Positions 6,817 through 13,825 of a stretch of 16,419 nt of DNA are shown piece after piece. Origin of the DNA: Gammaproteobacteria bacterium (lineage in GTDB: Bacteria; Pseudomonadota; Gammaproteobacteria; Immundisolibacterales; Immundisolibacteraceae). Below the pieces are notes generated by a model, which saw nothing but the letters and a program-made list of their open reading frames with translations, was not told where the DNA came from and searched no databases. Where the stretch lies: positions 1 through 16,419 of the forward strand of contig QNFC01000018.1 in assembly GCA_003645395.1 (NCBI GenBank). The letters run 5' to 3'. The position numbers and the translations under genes were made by a program. Positions within the stretch are counted from its first letter, which is position 1, and each line of letters opens with the position of its first letter.

Positions 6817-7749
6817 TCAGTTTAATTCGGCTGCAGCATCGCGCAATGAACTTTGATCAACCAATACACGATTTTCCAGATCCCGCGAAATCCGTCGGCC
6901 CAAACCAGCAAGTACTTTTCCAGGTCCGCACTCTACAACCACATGAATTTTTCTGGTCACCATTTTTTCCACTAGTTCAACCCATCTTACCGAACCGGTG
7001 ATTTGACGTACCAAAGCACCCTTAATGGCTTCAGGGTCACTTTCAGTTGCGACATCAACGTTGTTCAACACCGCAATTTGCGGAGAATTAAACGTTACGT
7101 CAGCAAGTAATTTCGCCATTTCCTGCGCTGCTGGCGCCATTAATTCGCAATGAAAAGGTGCAGACACAGGGAGAGGAACAACTCGTTTAGCGCCCGCTTC
7201 AATGGCCAACTGACCCACCCGCTCGACCGCCGCCGAGGTACCTGCTATGACGGTCTGAACCGGCGAGTTGTAGTTGGCAATTTGAACGACACCAAGCTGG
7301 TCTACCTGCTCACAAAGTCCGGCGATCGATGCTGAATCCAAATTTAATATTGCCGCCATGGCACCCTCCCCCGCTGGCACAGCAGACTGCATGAATTCAC
7401 CGCGCTTCCGGACCACCATCACTGCGGTAGAAAACTCAATCACTCCAGCACACACCAGCGCACTGTACTCACCGAGACTGTGCCCGGCCATTAGCTCCGG
7501 TTTTGATCCTCCCTGGGACAACCAGGCCCGCCAGGCGGCGACACCCGCCGTCAACAGCGCGGGCTGGGTGATAGCCGTTTGTTTTAACTCTTCCTCACTG
7601 CCAACGGTTATCAATTGCCACAGGTCAAACCCAAGCACTGCTGACGCTTCAGCGTAGGTCTCCTGAATAACGGGAAACGCTTCTGCCAGGTCATTTTGCA
7701 TCCCAACTGACTGCGACCCCTGACCGGGGAATACAACTGCTAAAGACAT
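6817..7749 (-). CDS. fabD: Malonyl-CoA:ACP transacylase
   Basis: The 310-residue enzyme transfers malonyl from CoA to ACP, providing the extender unit for FabH and FabF. Seen: N-terminal FPGQGSQ, the nucleophilic serine in AGHSLGEYSAL (S91), the malonyl carboxylate-binding arginine in VVRKRGEFMQ (R116) and the active-site histidine in SAPFHCELM (H200), all in positions close to those of the E. coli enzyme. ATG start, with only a weak purine-rich sequence before it; 26 nt after fabH. Confidence 0.97.
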   Translation of the reverse strand: MSLAVVFPGQGSQSVGMQNDLAEAFPVIQETYAEASAVLGFDLWQLITVGSEEELKQTAITQPALLTAGVAAWRAWLSQGGSKPELMAGHSLGEYSALVCAGVIEFSTAVMVVRKRGEFMQSAVPAGEGAMAAILNLDSASIAGLCEQVDQLGVVQIANYNSPVQTVIAGTSAAVERVGQLAIEAGAKRVVPLPVSAPFHCELMAPAAQEMAKLLADVTFNSPQIAVLNNVDVATESDPEAIKGALVRQITGSVRWVELVEKMVTRKIHVVVECGPGKVLAGLGRRISRDLENRVLVDQSSLRDAAAELN

Positions 7750-7775
7750 AGATTCTACATACCTGTCAGGGAGTA

Positions 7776-8744
7776 TTAATAGATCGCCAACGCGGAGCCC
7801 CAGGCAAACCCACCGCCAAACGCCTCCAGCAATATCAGCTGGCCACGCTGAATACGACCATCGCGGCAGGCTTCGTCCAAAGCCAGCGGTACGGATGCTG
7901 CCGAGGTATTTCCATGACGTTCAATGGTTTTAATCACCCGCTCGTCGGGCAACTGTAATCGTTTCGCCACTGCATCAATTATGCGAATGTTTGCCTGATG
8001 CGGAATCAGCCAGTCGACGTCGCTACGCTGCTTGTTATTCGCAGTCAGCGCCTCTTCGACCGACCCACCTAGCTCGCGTACGGCTACTTTAAAAACTTCG
8101 CTACCTTTCATCAACATATGTGGCGCCGGGTCTATGCCTTCATTGTAATCGGCACGAACCCAGCCCGGAACCTGGAGAAGATCTTTGTAGGATCCTTCAG
8201 CATGAAGATGGGTAGATAACACCCCTGGTTCGTCGCTAGCTTCAAGAATAACCGCCCCTGCACCGTCGGCAAAAATCACGCAGGTACCGCGATCCTGCCA
8301 ATCAATCACCCGCGACATCGTTTCAGTCCCAACCACTAACGCACGCGTGGCCATTCCTGAACGAATAAAACTGTAGGCAGTACCGAATGCATAGATAAAC
8401 CCGGCACAGGCAGCCTGCACATCGAACGCAGGACTACCATGAATACCCAGCCGCTCCTGCAAAAGGCACGCAGTACTGGGAAAAACCTTTTCCGGCGTGC
8501 AGGTTGCAACGACGATCAGGTCAATATCTTCAGCGCTATAACCACCTCGTTCCATCGCGGCCAATGCCGCCTTTTCGCCCAGATCAAGTGAAGTCTCATT
8601 ATCCGCAGCGATATGCCGCTCTCGAATGCCAGTGCGTGCCACTATCCACTCATCGCTAGTATCAACCAGCTTCTCCAGCTCCGCATTGGTCATGATCCGT
8701 TCCGGCAGATAGCTACCGGTGCTGGCGATTCGGGAATGGATCAT
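7776..8744 (-). CDS. fabH: 3-oxoacyl-[ACP] synthase III (KAS III)
   Basis: The 322-residue enzyme starts fatty acid synthesis by condensing acetyl-CoA with malonyl-ACP. The catalytic triad is visible: C113 in QAACAGF, H249 in PHQANIR, and N279 in HGNTSAAS. The length and spacing match E. coli FabH. The start overlaps the plsX stop by one base (TAATG), so translation is probably coupled. Its place between plsX and fabD is that of enteric bacteria; in Pseudomonas aeruginosa this slot has no fabH, so its presence here suggests a standard FabH-primed pathway. Confidence 0.97.
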   Translation of the reverse strand: MIHSRIASTGSYLPERIMTNAELEKLVDTSDEWIVARTGIRERHIAADNETSLDLGEKAALAAMERGGYSAEDIDLIVVATCTPEKVFPSTACLLQERLGIHGSPAFDVQAACAGFIYAFGTAYSFIRSGMATRALVVGTETMSRVIDWQDRGTCVIFADGAGAVILEASDEPGVLSTHLHAEGSYKDLLQVPGWVRADYNEGIDPAPHMLMKGSEVFKVAVRELGGSVEEALTANNKQRSDVDWLIPHQANIRIIDAVAKRLQLPDERVIKTIERHGNTSAASVPLALDEACRDGRIQRGQLILLEAFGGGFAWGSALAIY

Positions 8745-9763
8745 TATTGTGCCTGCTCCGCTAACAGCTGCAAAACTCGTTCGCCAATGAGCTCCGGAAC
8801 GTTGCGACTGCTCACCGACAAGGCGGCTTCCAACGCAAAACCGAACGCTATTGAATCTGCTGAACCGTGACTCTTAATTACTGTGCCACGTAAACCAAGA
8901 AAACTTGCGCCGTTATAACGACGGTGATCAATACGGTCGCTAATTTTTTTCAACACCCCTTTAGCCACAACTGCGGCTAATTTACTGCCCATGCTACGGG
9001 TAAATTCTTCGCGCATAAAATGACTAATCATACGCGCAATCCCTTCGCTGGTTTTTAACGCTACATTACCAACAAAGCCGTCACAGACCACCACGTCAAC
9101 GGTGCCTTCGTAAATGTCATTACCTTCAACATAGCCATAGTAATTTATATCGCAGGCGCGCAATTCTTCGGCCGCGAGTTGAACCAGCTCGTTGCCCTTC
9201 ATCTCTTCTGAGCCGATATTGAGCAATGCAACGGTTGGGTTATCGACTCCACCTACAGCCTCTGCCAACACCGACCCCATCACCGCAAACTGCACAAGAT
9301 GTTCGGGGCGGCATTCCGAATTTGCACCGAGATCAAGCATCACGGTACTGCCGGTCATCGATGGCAATGCCTGGACAATGGCCGGGCGTTCAATACCGGG
9401 CAACATTTTTAAAACAAACCGAGCTATCGCCATCAGTGCACCGGTATTGCCTGCACTCACACACGCATGAGCCTCGCCTGCTTTCACAAGGTCAAGCGCA
9501 ATCCGCATTGATGAATCTTTTTTTGTGCGCATCGCCCGTGTCGGCGACTCATCCATGGTCACAACCTGGCTACAGTGGCGGATCTCCACACGGTTTTCCA
9601 ACGAGGCGAAACTGTCAGGCAACTCAGCACGAATAGCCTCGTCGTCACCCACCAGAATCACCCCAGCATCCGGGTGACCTACCAGGAATTCCAGGGTCGC
9701 CGGAACCAACATCGCTGGCCCCCGGTCACCGCCCATCGCGTCAACCGCGATGATGGATTTCAT
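8744..9763 (-). CDS. plsX: Phosphate acyltransferase PlsX
   Basis: The 339-residue peripheral membrane enzyme converts acyl-ACP and phosphate to acyl-phosphate, the donor for PlsY in phosphatidic acid synthesis. Seen: N-terminal IAVDAMGGDRGP, SAGNTGALMA, MLDLGAN and the C-terminal FLGLRGTVIKSHGSAD, the family's signature blocks. ATG begins immediately after the rpmF stop (TAAATG), and the stop shares its A with the fabH start. This tight rpmF-plsX-fabH packing is the same as in E. coli and links phospholipid synthesis with ribosomal protein production. Confidence 0.97.
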   Translation of the reverse strand: MKSIIAVDAMGGDRGPAMLVPATLEFLVGHPDAGVILVGDDEAIRAELPDSFASLENRVEIRHCSQVVTMDESPTRAMRTKKDSSMRIALDLVKAGEAHACVSAGNTGALMAIARFVLKMLPGIERPAIVQALPSMTGSTVMLDLGANSECRPEHLVQFAVMGSVLAEAVGGVDNPTVALLNIGSEEMKGNELVQLAAEELRACDINYYGYVEGNDIYEGTVDVVVCDGFVGNVALKTSEGIARMISHFMREEFTRSMGSKLAAVVAKGVLKKISDRIDHRRYNGASFLGLRGTVIKSHGSADSIAFGFALEAALSVSSRNVPELIGERVLQLLAEQAQ

Positions 9764-9946
9764 TTACTCGGCCTTGTCGTTGTCCACAACTTTGCGTCCC
9801 CGGTAATAGCCGTTTGGGCTTATGTGGTGACGCAAATGAGTTTCTCCGGTAGTCGGTTCAATAGAGAGGGTCGGACCGGAAAGCGCATCGTGTGCTCGGC
9901 GCATTCCTCTCTTGGATGGGGTTTTACGATTCTTTTGAACGGCCAT
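9764..9946 (-). CDS. rpmF: 50S ribosomal protein L32
   Basis: The 60-residue basic protein is ribosomal protein L32. Seen: MAVQKNRKTPSKRGMRRAHD at the N-terminus and HLRHHISPNGYYRGRKV near the C-terminus. It has no cysteines, so it is the zinc-free (C-minus) form usual in gammaproteobacteria. A good AGGAG site lies five bases before the ATG. It sits 27 nt after yceD and directly abuts plsX. Confidence 0.98.
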   Translation of the reverse strand: MAVQKNRKTPSKRGMRRAHDALSGPTLSIEPTTGETHLRHHISPNGYYRGRKVVDNDKAE

Positions 9947-9973
9947 GCTGGCTCCTGATAAATAATAATTAAG

Positions 9974-10489
9974 TTAATCCTCAGCATTTTTAAGCTGAGA
10001 AAGTAGTTTAAATGGATTGGGTTTATCTGCGGCTACCGCTAATTCATTATGCCCATCAGGCTGCTGACATTTAGCCGGCTCGTGCAGGCAAATAGCTGGT
10101 AAGTTCACTAGTAGCTCGTCTTCTACAATCTGCGCCAGAGATAGTTGCCCATCACCTCCAAAAACCAGTGGTTCCCACTGGTCCGAAATATGGTTTGCTG
10201 CCGCGTCGTCCACTACAACCTGCAAGTGCACATCGCTATTAACCAACAACTCCACCGGCGTCAGGCATCGCTGACACTCAGCGAGGACCTGCGTCGACAG
10301 GGTTCCGGTTATTACCGGTAAGCCCTTGCCCATCATTGAAAAACTGAGTTCAACTTCAACGTCTGCAAACGGCGCCAACAACGCTTTCCGCAACCGATCC
10401 ATACCAGCGATCGGCAAACAGCCACCAAGCATTTTACCCCGCTCACACAGCATCAATGGATCGATTAAATCGGGAAGACCAGTCGGCAT
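9974..10489 (-). CDS. yceD: YceD/DUF177 family protein, 23S rRNA accumulation factor
   Basis: The 171-residue protein belongs to the DUF177 family; the E. coli member is needed for normal accumulation of 23S rRNA, by a mechanism not fully known. Seen: the conserved ECQRC pair (C72, C75), a second cysteine pair (C134, C141) in the LPAICLHEPAKC region, the acidic IVEDELLVNLP segment, and the C-terminal KPNPFKLLSQLK. Four cysteines could bind a metal. The start is ATG with no Shine-Dalgarno sequence; the N-terminus up to IDP aligns in type with Pseudomonas homologues, which supports this start. It lies only ten bases after a strong -10 element. yceD-rpmF is a conserved pair. Confidence 0.93.
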   Translation of the reverse strand: MPTGLPDLIDPLMLCERGKMLGGCLPIAGMDRLRKALLAPFADVEVELSFSMMGKGLPVITGTLSTQVLAECQRCLTPVELLVNSDVHLQVVVDDAAANHISDQWEPLVFGGDGQLSLAQIVEDELLVNLPAICLHEPAKCQQPDGHNELAVAADKPNPFKLLSQLKNAED

Positions 10490-10499
10490 AAGGGCGCGG

Positions 10500-10528
10500 A
10501 TGATACGGACGCGCTACAGCACTGTCAA
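10500..10528 (-). promoter_or_regulatory. Near-consensus sigma70 promoter for yceD-rpmF-fab operon
   Basis: On the minus strand, TTGACA (10528-10523, a perfect -35) is followed by a 17-base spacer and TATCAT (10505-10500, 5 of 6 to the consensus -10). Transcription would start around 10493, about four bases before the yceD ATG at 10489. This is the best promoter in the window and stands at the only large gap between sppA and tatD. Confidence 0.75.
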
Positions 10529-10600
10529 AGCGTTATCACTTACGCCAATCAACTTATCAACACGGCAACCTTAATTGAAAGACTAGAACGCCAAACCTCA

Positions 10601-11563
10601 TTATTTGAATTCAAATTGAGAGGCCACCCCGAGCTTTGCCGCAATAGACTCACCCGCGGCTGCGCCCATGCGACGACTAAGCCGATCAAGATAGCTTTCA
10701 CCGACGGTAAAATCGACAATTTCCTCGGCATTGACTATATCTCTGGCAACCTCGCCTAAACTCGCCAAGCCGTCAATAAGTCCGAGTTCAAGGCTCTGCT
10801 CCCCACTCCAAACCAAACCCGAGAACAGTTCCGGTTGGTCTTTTAAGCGCTCTCCTCTACCAGCTTTTACAACTTCTATAAACTGCTGATGGATATCATC
10901 CAGCATAGATTGAATATGAGTCACCGCGGCAACGTCGATGGGCGAAAAAGGATCCAAAGACCCTTTGTGCGCGCCGGCAGTTAACAAACGCCGCTCAATA
11001 CCCAGCTTATCCAGCGTTTCGACAAAACCGAAGCCATTCATCAACACACCGATGGAACCAACAATACTGGCCTTATCAGCATAAATACGTTCACTGGCCG
11101 CGGCCACGTAGTAACCGCCCGAGGCGCAAATATCGTCAATTACGCTATAAAGTGGAATGTCGGGATATTTTTCGCGCAATCTCAATATCTCATCGTGCAT
11201 CTGCCCGGCCTGCACCGGACTGCCACCTGGGCTATTAATTTCTAGCACTACGGCTACAGTATTCTTGTCGGCAAAAGCACTCCGGAGCCCTTTAATTACC
11301 GATTTGGCATCCGCATCGCCGCTACTGGTAATCACGCCTTCCAGGCGCACTACCGCAGTGTGTGGTCCCGTACCGCCACCAGAAAGATCCTTCGGAACCA
11401 ACAGAACACCCAGCACAATCAAATAGCCGAGAAAGGCGAGCCGGAAGAAAATCGACCAGCGCCGGCTTCTACGCTGCTCAAGCAAAGCAGCTCCAGCGAG
11501 TCGGGTGAGCGCATCACGTTCCCAAGTTGCTTGGTTTGGTCCCAAATTCGGTTCATCGCTCAT
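10601..11563 (-). CDS. sppA: S49 family peptidase, SppA-like signal peptide peptidase (short form)
   Basis: The 320-residue membrane-anchored serine protease is likely to degrade signal peptides and other membrane-released peptides. Seen: a membrane segment at about 36-56 after a charged N-terminal tail, then one S49 domain with the catalytic serine in ASGGYY (S148) and a lysine (K200) 52 residues later; the same spacing as the S147/K199 dyad of Bacillus SppA. It has one domain, unlike the two-domain E. coli SppA. ATG start with GAGG about eight bases upstream. It follows the HAD phosphatase gene by 34 nt and is separated from yceD by 111 nt, where Pseudomonas and E. coli have maf (yceF). The symbol is used for the family. 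Confidence 0.9.
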   Translation of the reverse strand: MSDEPNLGPNQATWERDALTRLAGAALLEQRRSRRWSIFFRLAFLGYLIVLGVLLVPKDLSGGGTGPHTAVVRLEGVITSSGDADAKSVIKGLRSAFADKNTVAVVLEINSPGGSPVQAGQMHDEILRLREKYPDIPLYSVIDDICASGGYYVAAASERIYADKASIVGSIGVLMNGFGFVETLDKLGIERRLLTAGAHKGSLDPFSPIDVAAVTHIQSMLDDIHQQFIEVVKAGRGERLKDQPELFSGLVWSGEQSLELGLIDGLASLGEVARDIVNAEEIVDFTVGESYLDRLSRRMGAAAGESIAAKLGVASQFEFK

Positions 11564-11597
11564 TTATTTACCTCTGATTGCATCTTCATAAACCCCA

Positions 11598-12296
11598 CTA
11601 AACAGATACTGGTTTCCCCGTTCCTGCCAAAAAATCAAGCATCTCTACTGACCCCATACACCCCAGCGCACCTTCAGACAACAACTCATGGTGCTTCCCC
11701 GCACCAGAAGAAACCGCCACCGCCGCCACCCCAGCGTTTGAAGCCATTTGCATATCCATCACCCCATCACCAATCATCAACACCTCATTCAACTCCACGC
11801 CGGTATATTCGGCAAGCTCAAGCAACATCTGCGGATGCGGTTTTGAATGACATTCATCGACCGTTCTCGTTGCAACAAATCGACTCGTCAATCCGGATTC
11901 GGCCAACGCATGATCCAGCCCGCGCCGACTCTTACCAGTAGCCACTGTCAATAAATAGCCGAGGCGGTCAAGCTCATCTAACAGTTCGATGACCCCAGAA
12001 AAAAGCGTTACCTCACGATGACCTGGAGTTAAATAGTGCTGCCGGTATGCTTCTACCGTTGCGCTCAACAATTCGCCATCTGTATGTGGGAAAAGTTTCG
12101 CCACGGCCTCTGCCAATCCTAGCCCGATAATATTACGCACAGCATTGTCTGCGGGCAGGGGCAGCCCCACACTAGTAGCGGCGAGCTGCATGCAGTGAAC
12201 AATAGTATCTATCGAATCGGCAAGCGTGCCATCCCAATCGAACACAACTGTCCGAACTGCCGATAACTGCTCGTGGTGATCATTAATCCAGCGCAT
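11598..12296 (-). CDS. HAD-family hydrolase, phosphoglycolate phosphatase-like
   Basis: The 232-residue cytoplasmic phosphatase has all four HAD motifs: VFDWDGTLADS (nucleophile D20, acid D22), VATGKS (motif II), K152 in KPHPQM (motif III) and IGDGVMDM (D177, D181; motif IV). A helical cap follows motif I, the arrangement of Gph and similar phosphatases. The exact substrate cannot be told from the sequence; the gene beside rluC in Pseudomonas is likewise annotated only as a hydrolase. I chose the ATG at 12296, inside the 3' end of rluC (14-nt overlap); a TTG one codon earlier is possible. The overlap suggests coupled translation with rluC. Confidence 0.9.
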   Translation of the reverse strand: MRWINDHHEQLSAVRTVVFDWDGTLADSIDTIVHCMQLAATSVGLPLPADNAVRNIIGLGLAEAVAKLFPHTDGELLSATVEAYRQHYLTPGHREVTLFSGVIELLDELDRLGYLLTVATGKSRRGLDHALAESGLTSRFVATRTVDECHSKPHPQMLLELAEYTGVELNEVLMIGDGVMDMQMASNAGVAAVAVSSGAGKHHELLSEGALGCMGSVEMLDFLAGTGKPVSV

Positions 12297-13203
12297 CAAT
12301 TACTCGTTGGAAGTTAGCTGAGGGCGGCGCACAGAACCGTGATATTTGCTCTTCACCGGGAAGCTGAAACTCCAGCGTTTCTGCATGCAAAAACAACCTC
12401 GGAGGTAGCCCTTTTGCCGCAGACTGTCCTTTTGACAGTTCACCATATTTTTGATCGCCGACTATCGGATGACCACTGCTAGCTGCATGCACTCGTATTT
12501 GGTGAGTTCGCCCAGTTTTAATATCAACCCGCATCAAGGTCGCCCCACTACCAACCTTTAAACGGTGAAAAAAACTCAGTGAGGGTTTACCCTGCGGGTC
12601 TGGTATCACTATCCGTTCGCCGCTACGCTCAATTTTACGCAACGCCAGATCAACCCTACCACCTTGCCAATCGCCTTCCACCAGCGCCAAATAGAATTTG
12701 GCTACTTTGCCGTTTCGCCAGAGCTCATGGAGCGCACGCAATGTACTTCGCTTCTTGGCGATTAACAGACAGCCTGACGTCTCTCGGTCCAGCCGATGCA
12801 CCAGCTCGAGAAAACGTTCCTCGGGTCGCATCTTACGCAACATCTCGATTACACCAAAACTGAGCCCACTGCCGCCGTGAACGGCGACTCCCGCTGGTTT
12901 GTTGACGACTAATAATTCTTGGGATTCAAATATCACTGACTGACGCAGTCGGCCCATCAGATGATCCGGAACCGGGGCGTCTGGCACCACTGTATCGGAC
13001 ATTTTTGGTGGCAACCGAACCTCGTCACCCGCCAGCAACTTGTAGAGTGGCCGGGTACGCCTTCGGTTGATACGAATTTCACCGCGCCTGAGCAAATTAT
13101 AAATATGGCTACGCGGCAAGTACTTAAACCGTCGCAGCAAATAATTATCGATACGCTGCCCAGCCTCATCGCTTTCAATCGTTAAAAACCTTCCACTAGC
13201 CAT
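12283..13203 (-). CDS. rluC: 23S rRNA pseudouridine synthase RluC
   Basis: The 306-residue RluA-family enzyme in E. coli isomerises uridines 955, 2504 and 2580 of 23S rRNA. Seen: N-terminal S4 RNA-binding domain (about residues 16-66, with GQRIDNYLL and LLRRGEIRIN), the linker, then the catalytic domain with the active-site aspartate in VHRLDRETSG (D139) and the GRTHQIRVHAASSGHPIVGD block. It lies next to divergent rne, a location that favours RluC over RluA or RluD. The start is ATG at 13203 with no Shine-Dalgarno sequence upstream; no other start codon exists before the S4 domain. The 3' end overlaps the HAD phosphatase gene. Confidence 0.95.
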   Translation of the reverse strand: MASGRFLTIESDEAGQRIDNYLLRRFKYLPRSHIYNLLRRGEIRINRRRTRPLYKLLAGDEVRLPPKMSDTVVPDAPVPDHLMGRLRQSVIFESQELLVVNKPAGVAVHGGSGLSFGVIEMLRKMRPEERFLELVHRLDRETSGCLLIAKKRSTLRALHELWRNGKVAKFYLALVEGDWQGGRVDLALRKIERSGERIVIPDPQGKPSLSFFHRLKVGSGATLMRVDIKTGRTHQIRVHAASSGHPIVGDQKYGELSKGQSAAKGLPPRLFLHAETLEFQLPGEEQISRFCAPPSANFQRVIDALD

Positions 13204-13208
13204 AAGCG

Positions 13209-13237
13209 ATTAAATCGAAAGCCCAGGAATTTTTAAA
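13209..13237 (-). promoter_or_regulatory. Candidate rluC promoter next to the start codon
   Basis: On the minus strand TTTAAA (13237-13232, 4 of 6 to TTGACA) is followed by a 17-base spacer and TTTAAT (13214-13209, 5 of 6 to TATAAT). Transcription would start at or within a base or two of the rluC ATG at 13203. The region is AT-rich, so chance matches are easier here than at the yceD promoter. Confidence 0.4.
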
Positions 13238-13449
13238 GAACAACATGCGCACGCGTCCATTATTGTCATCGGTGGTGTCTAACTTTAAGCCGCTAAAACG
13301 GGCGCTGCCAGCCGACAATTGACTCGATAGTTTAATCGTAAACCGCAACTCTGTTGTGATGTTACAAATCAGTTACACTAACGCCAAAGCAGCACACTCT
13401 AAGCGTGATGCTCTAATCCAGACTTACACTATCTTGATTCTGGGTTCGA

Positions 13450-13481
13450 TGGAGCAATGCCCATATTTAATGGAGGCTCCA
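13450..13481 (+). other. Interrupted hairpin in the rne leader
   Basis: TGGAGC (13450-13455) can pair with GCTCCA (13476-13481), and within it CCAT (13461-13464) with ATGG (13470-13473) around an AU-only loop. The two stems are separated by an asymmetric internal loop (5 bases against 2). No U-run follows. It is a candidate RNase E recognition structure. Confidence 0.4.
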
Positions 13482-13611
13482 ACAGACTATATTCACGGGC
13501 TGCGTTAAACCTGCATACCGTTAAAAACCCATATTTGTGCCAGTAACACCTGGACATCGATCTAACTACATGACAATCACCATCTCACTCGTAGCACTCC
13601 TATTGCTGTTA

Positions 13612-13633
13612 GCCATTGCCAGCCGGCAATGGC
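13612..13633 (+). other. Perfect 9-bp hairpin in the rne leader
   Basis: GCCATTGCC (13612-13620) and GGCAATGGC (13625-13633) are perfect inverted repeats around an AGCC loop, about 190 nt before the rne start. The downstream sequence is not U-rich right away, so it is not a terminator. It is the strongest short stem I see in the leader and would be a good candidate for an autoregulatory element. Confidence 0.55.
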
Positions 13634-13682
13634 CTGCAAACGAGCACCGCTCGAATGGCGCTGCAGGATGGTTTTTATCCCC

Positions 13683-13690
13683 TTTTTTTT
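13683..13690 (+). promoter_or_regulatory. U8 tract in the rne leader, possible RNase E cleavage site
   Basis: Eight consecutive T follow CCCC, with a further TTTTTA run just upstream (from 13672). RNase E prefers single-stranded AU-rich sites, so this is a plausible place for self-cleavage of the rne mRNA. The regulatory role is inferred only. Confidence 0.3.
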
Positions 13691-13813
13691 ATACTCGTCC
13701 GATTCCCTTCCCCCCAGACACACCACCTTTGCCCATTACGCCAAACAGCGTACGGCCACTGCGCGCTGCGCCACTGGAAGCATTTTACCAACGGGAATTG
13801 GAGCCATCCGTAC

Positions 13814-13817
13814 AGGA
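13814..13817 (+). promoter_or_regulatory. Ribosome binding site of rne
   Basis: AGGA eight bases before the ATG at 13826 fixes the rne start, which also gives the expected MKRILLNATQ N-terminus. Confidence 0.7.
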
Positions 13818-13825
13818 CTCCAACC

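Larger units (their letters stand above)
13204..13825 (+). other. rluC-rne divergent intergenic region and long rne 5' leader
   Basis: These 622 nt separate the divergent starts of rluC and rne. E. coli rne has a 361-nt leader with stem-loops through which RNase E cleaves and represses its own mRNA; a similar role here is inferred from length and structure. The segment holds a candidate rluC promoter at its left end, two copies of TTACACTA (13373 and 13424), an interrupted hairpin at 13450-13481, a perfect 9-bp hairpin at 13612-13633, and a U8 tract at 13683-13690. No clear -35/-10 pair for rne was found. An open frame runs from 13537 across the rne start, but it overlaps rne and looks like chance. 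Confidence 0.6.

Noticed and set aside
9226..9958. Plus-strand open frames of 127-136 codons opposite plsX and rpmF
   Set aside because: They are antisense to two highly conserved genes and encode no recognisable protein.
10530..10560. Short repeats of TTATCA upstream of the yceD promoter as a possible operator
   Set aside because: The copies are six bases long in AT-rich DNA and show no symmetry or regular spacing; chance is sufficient.
13319..13341. TTGACT as a -35 box for rne
   Set aside because: No acceptable -10 hexamer occurs 16-18 bases downstream, so it was not called a promoter.
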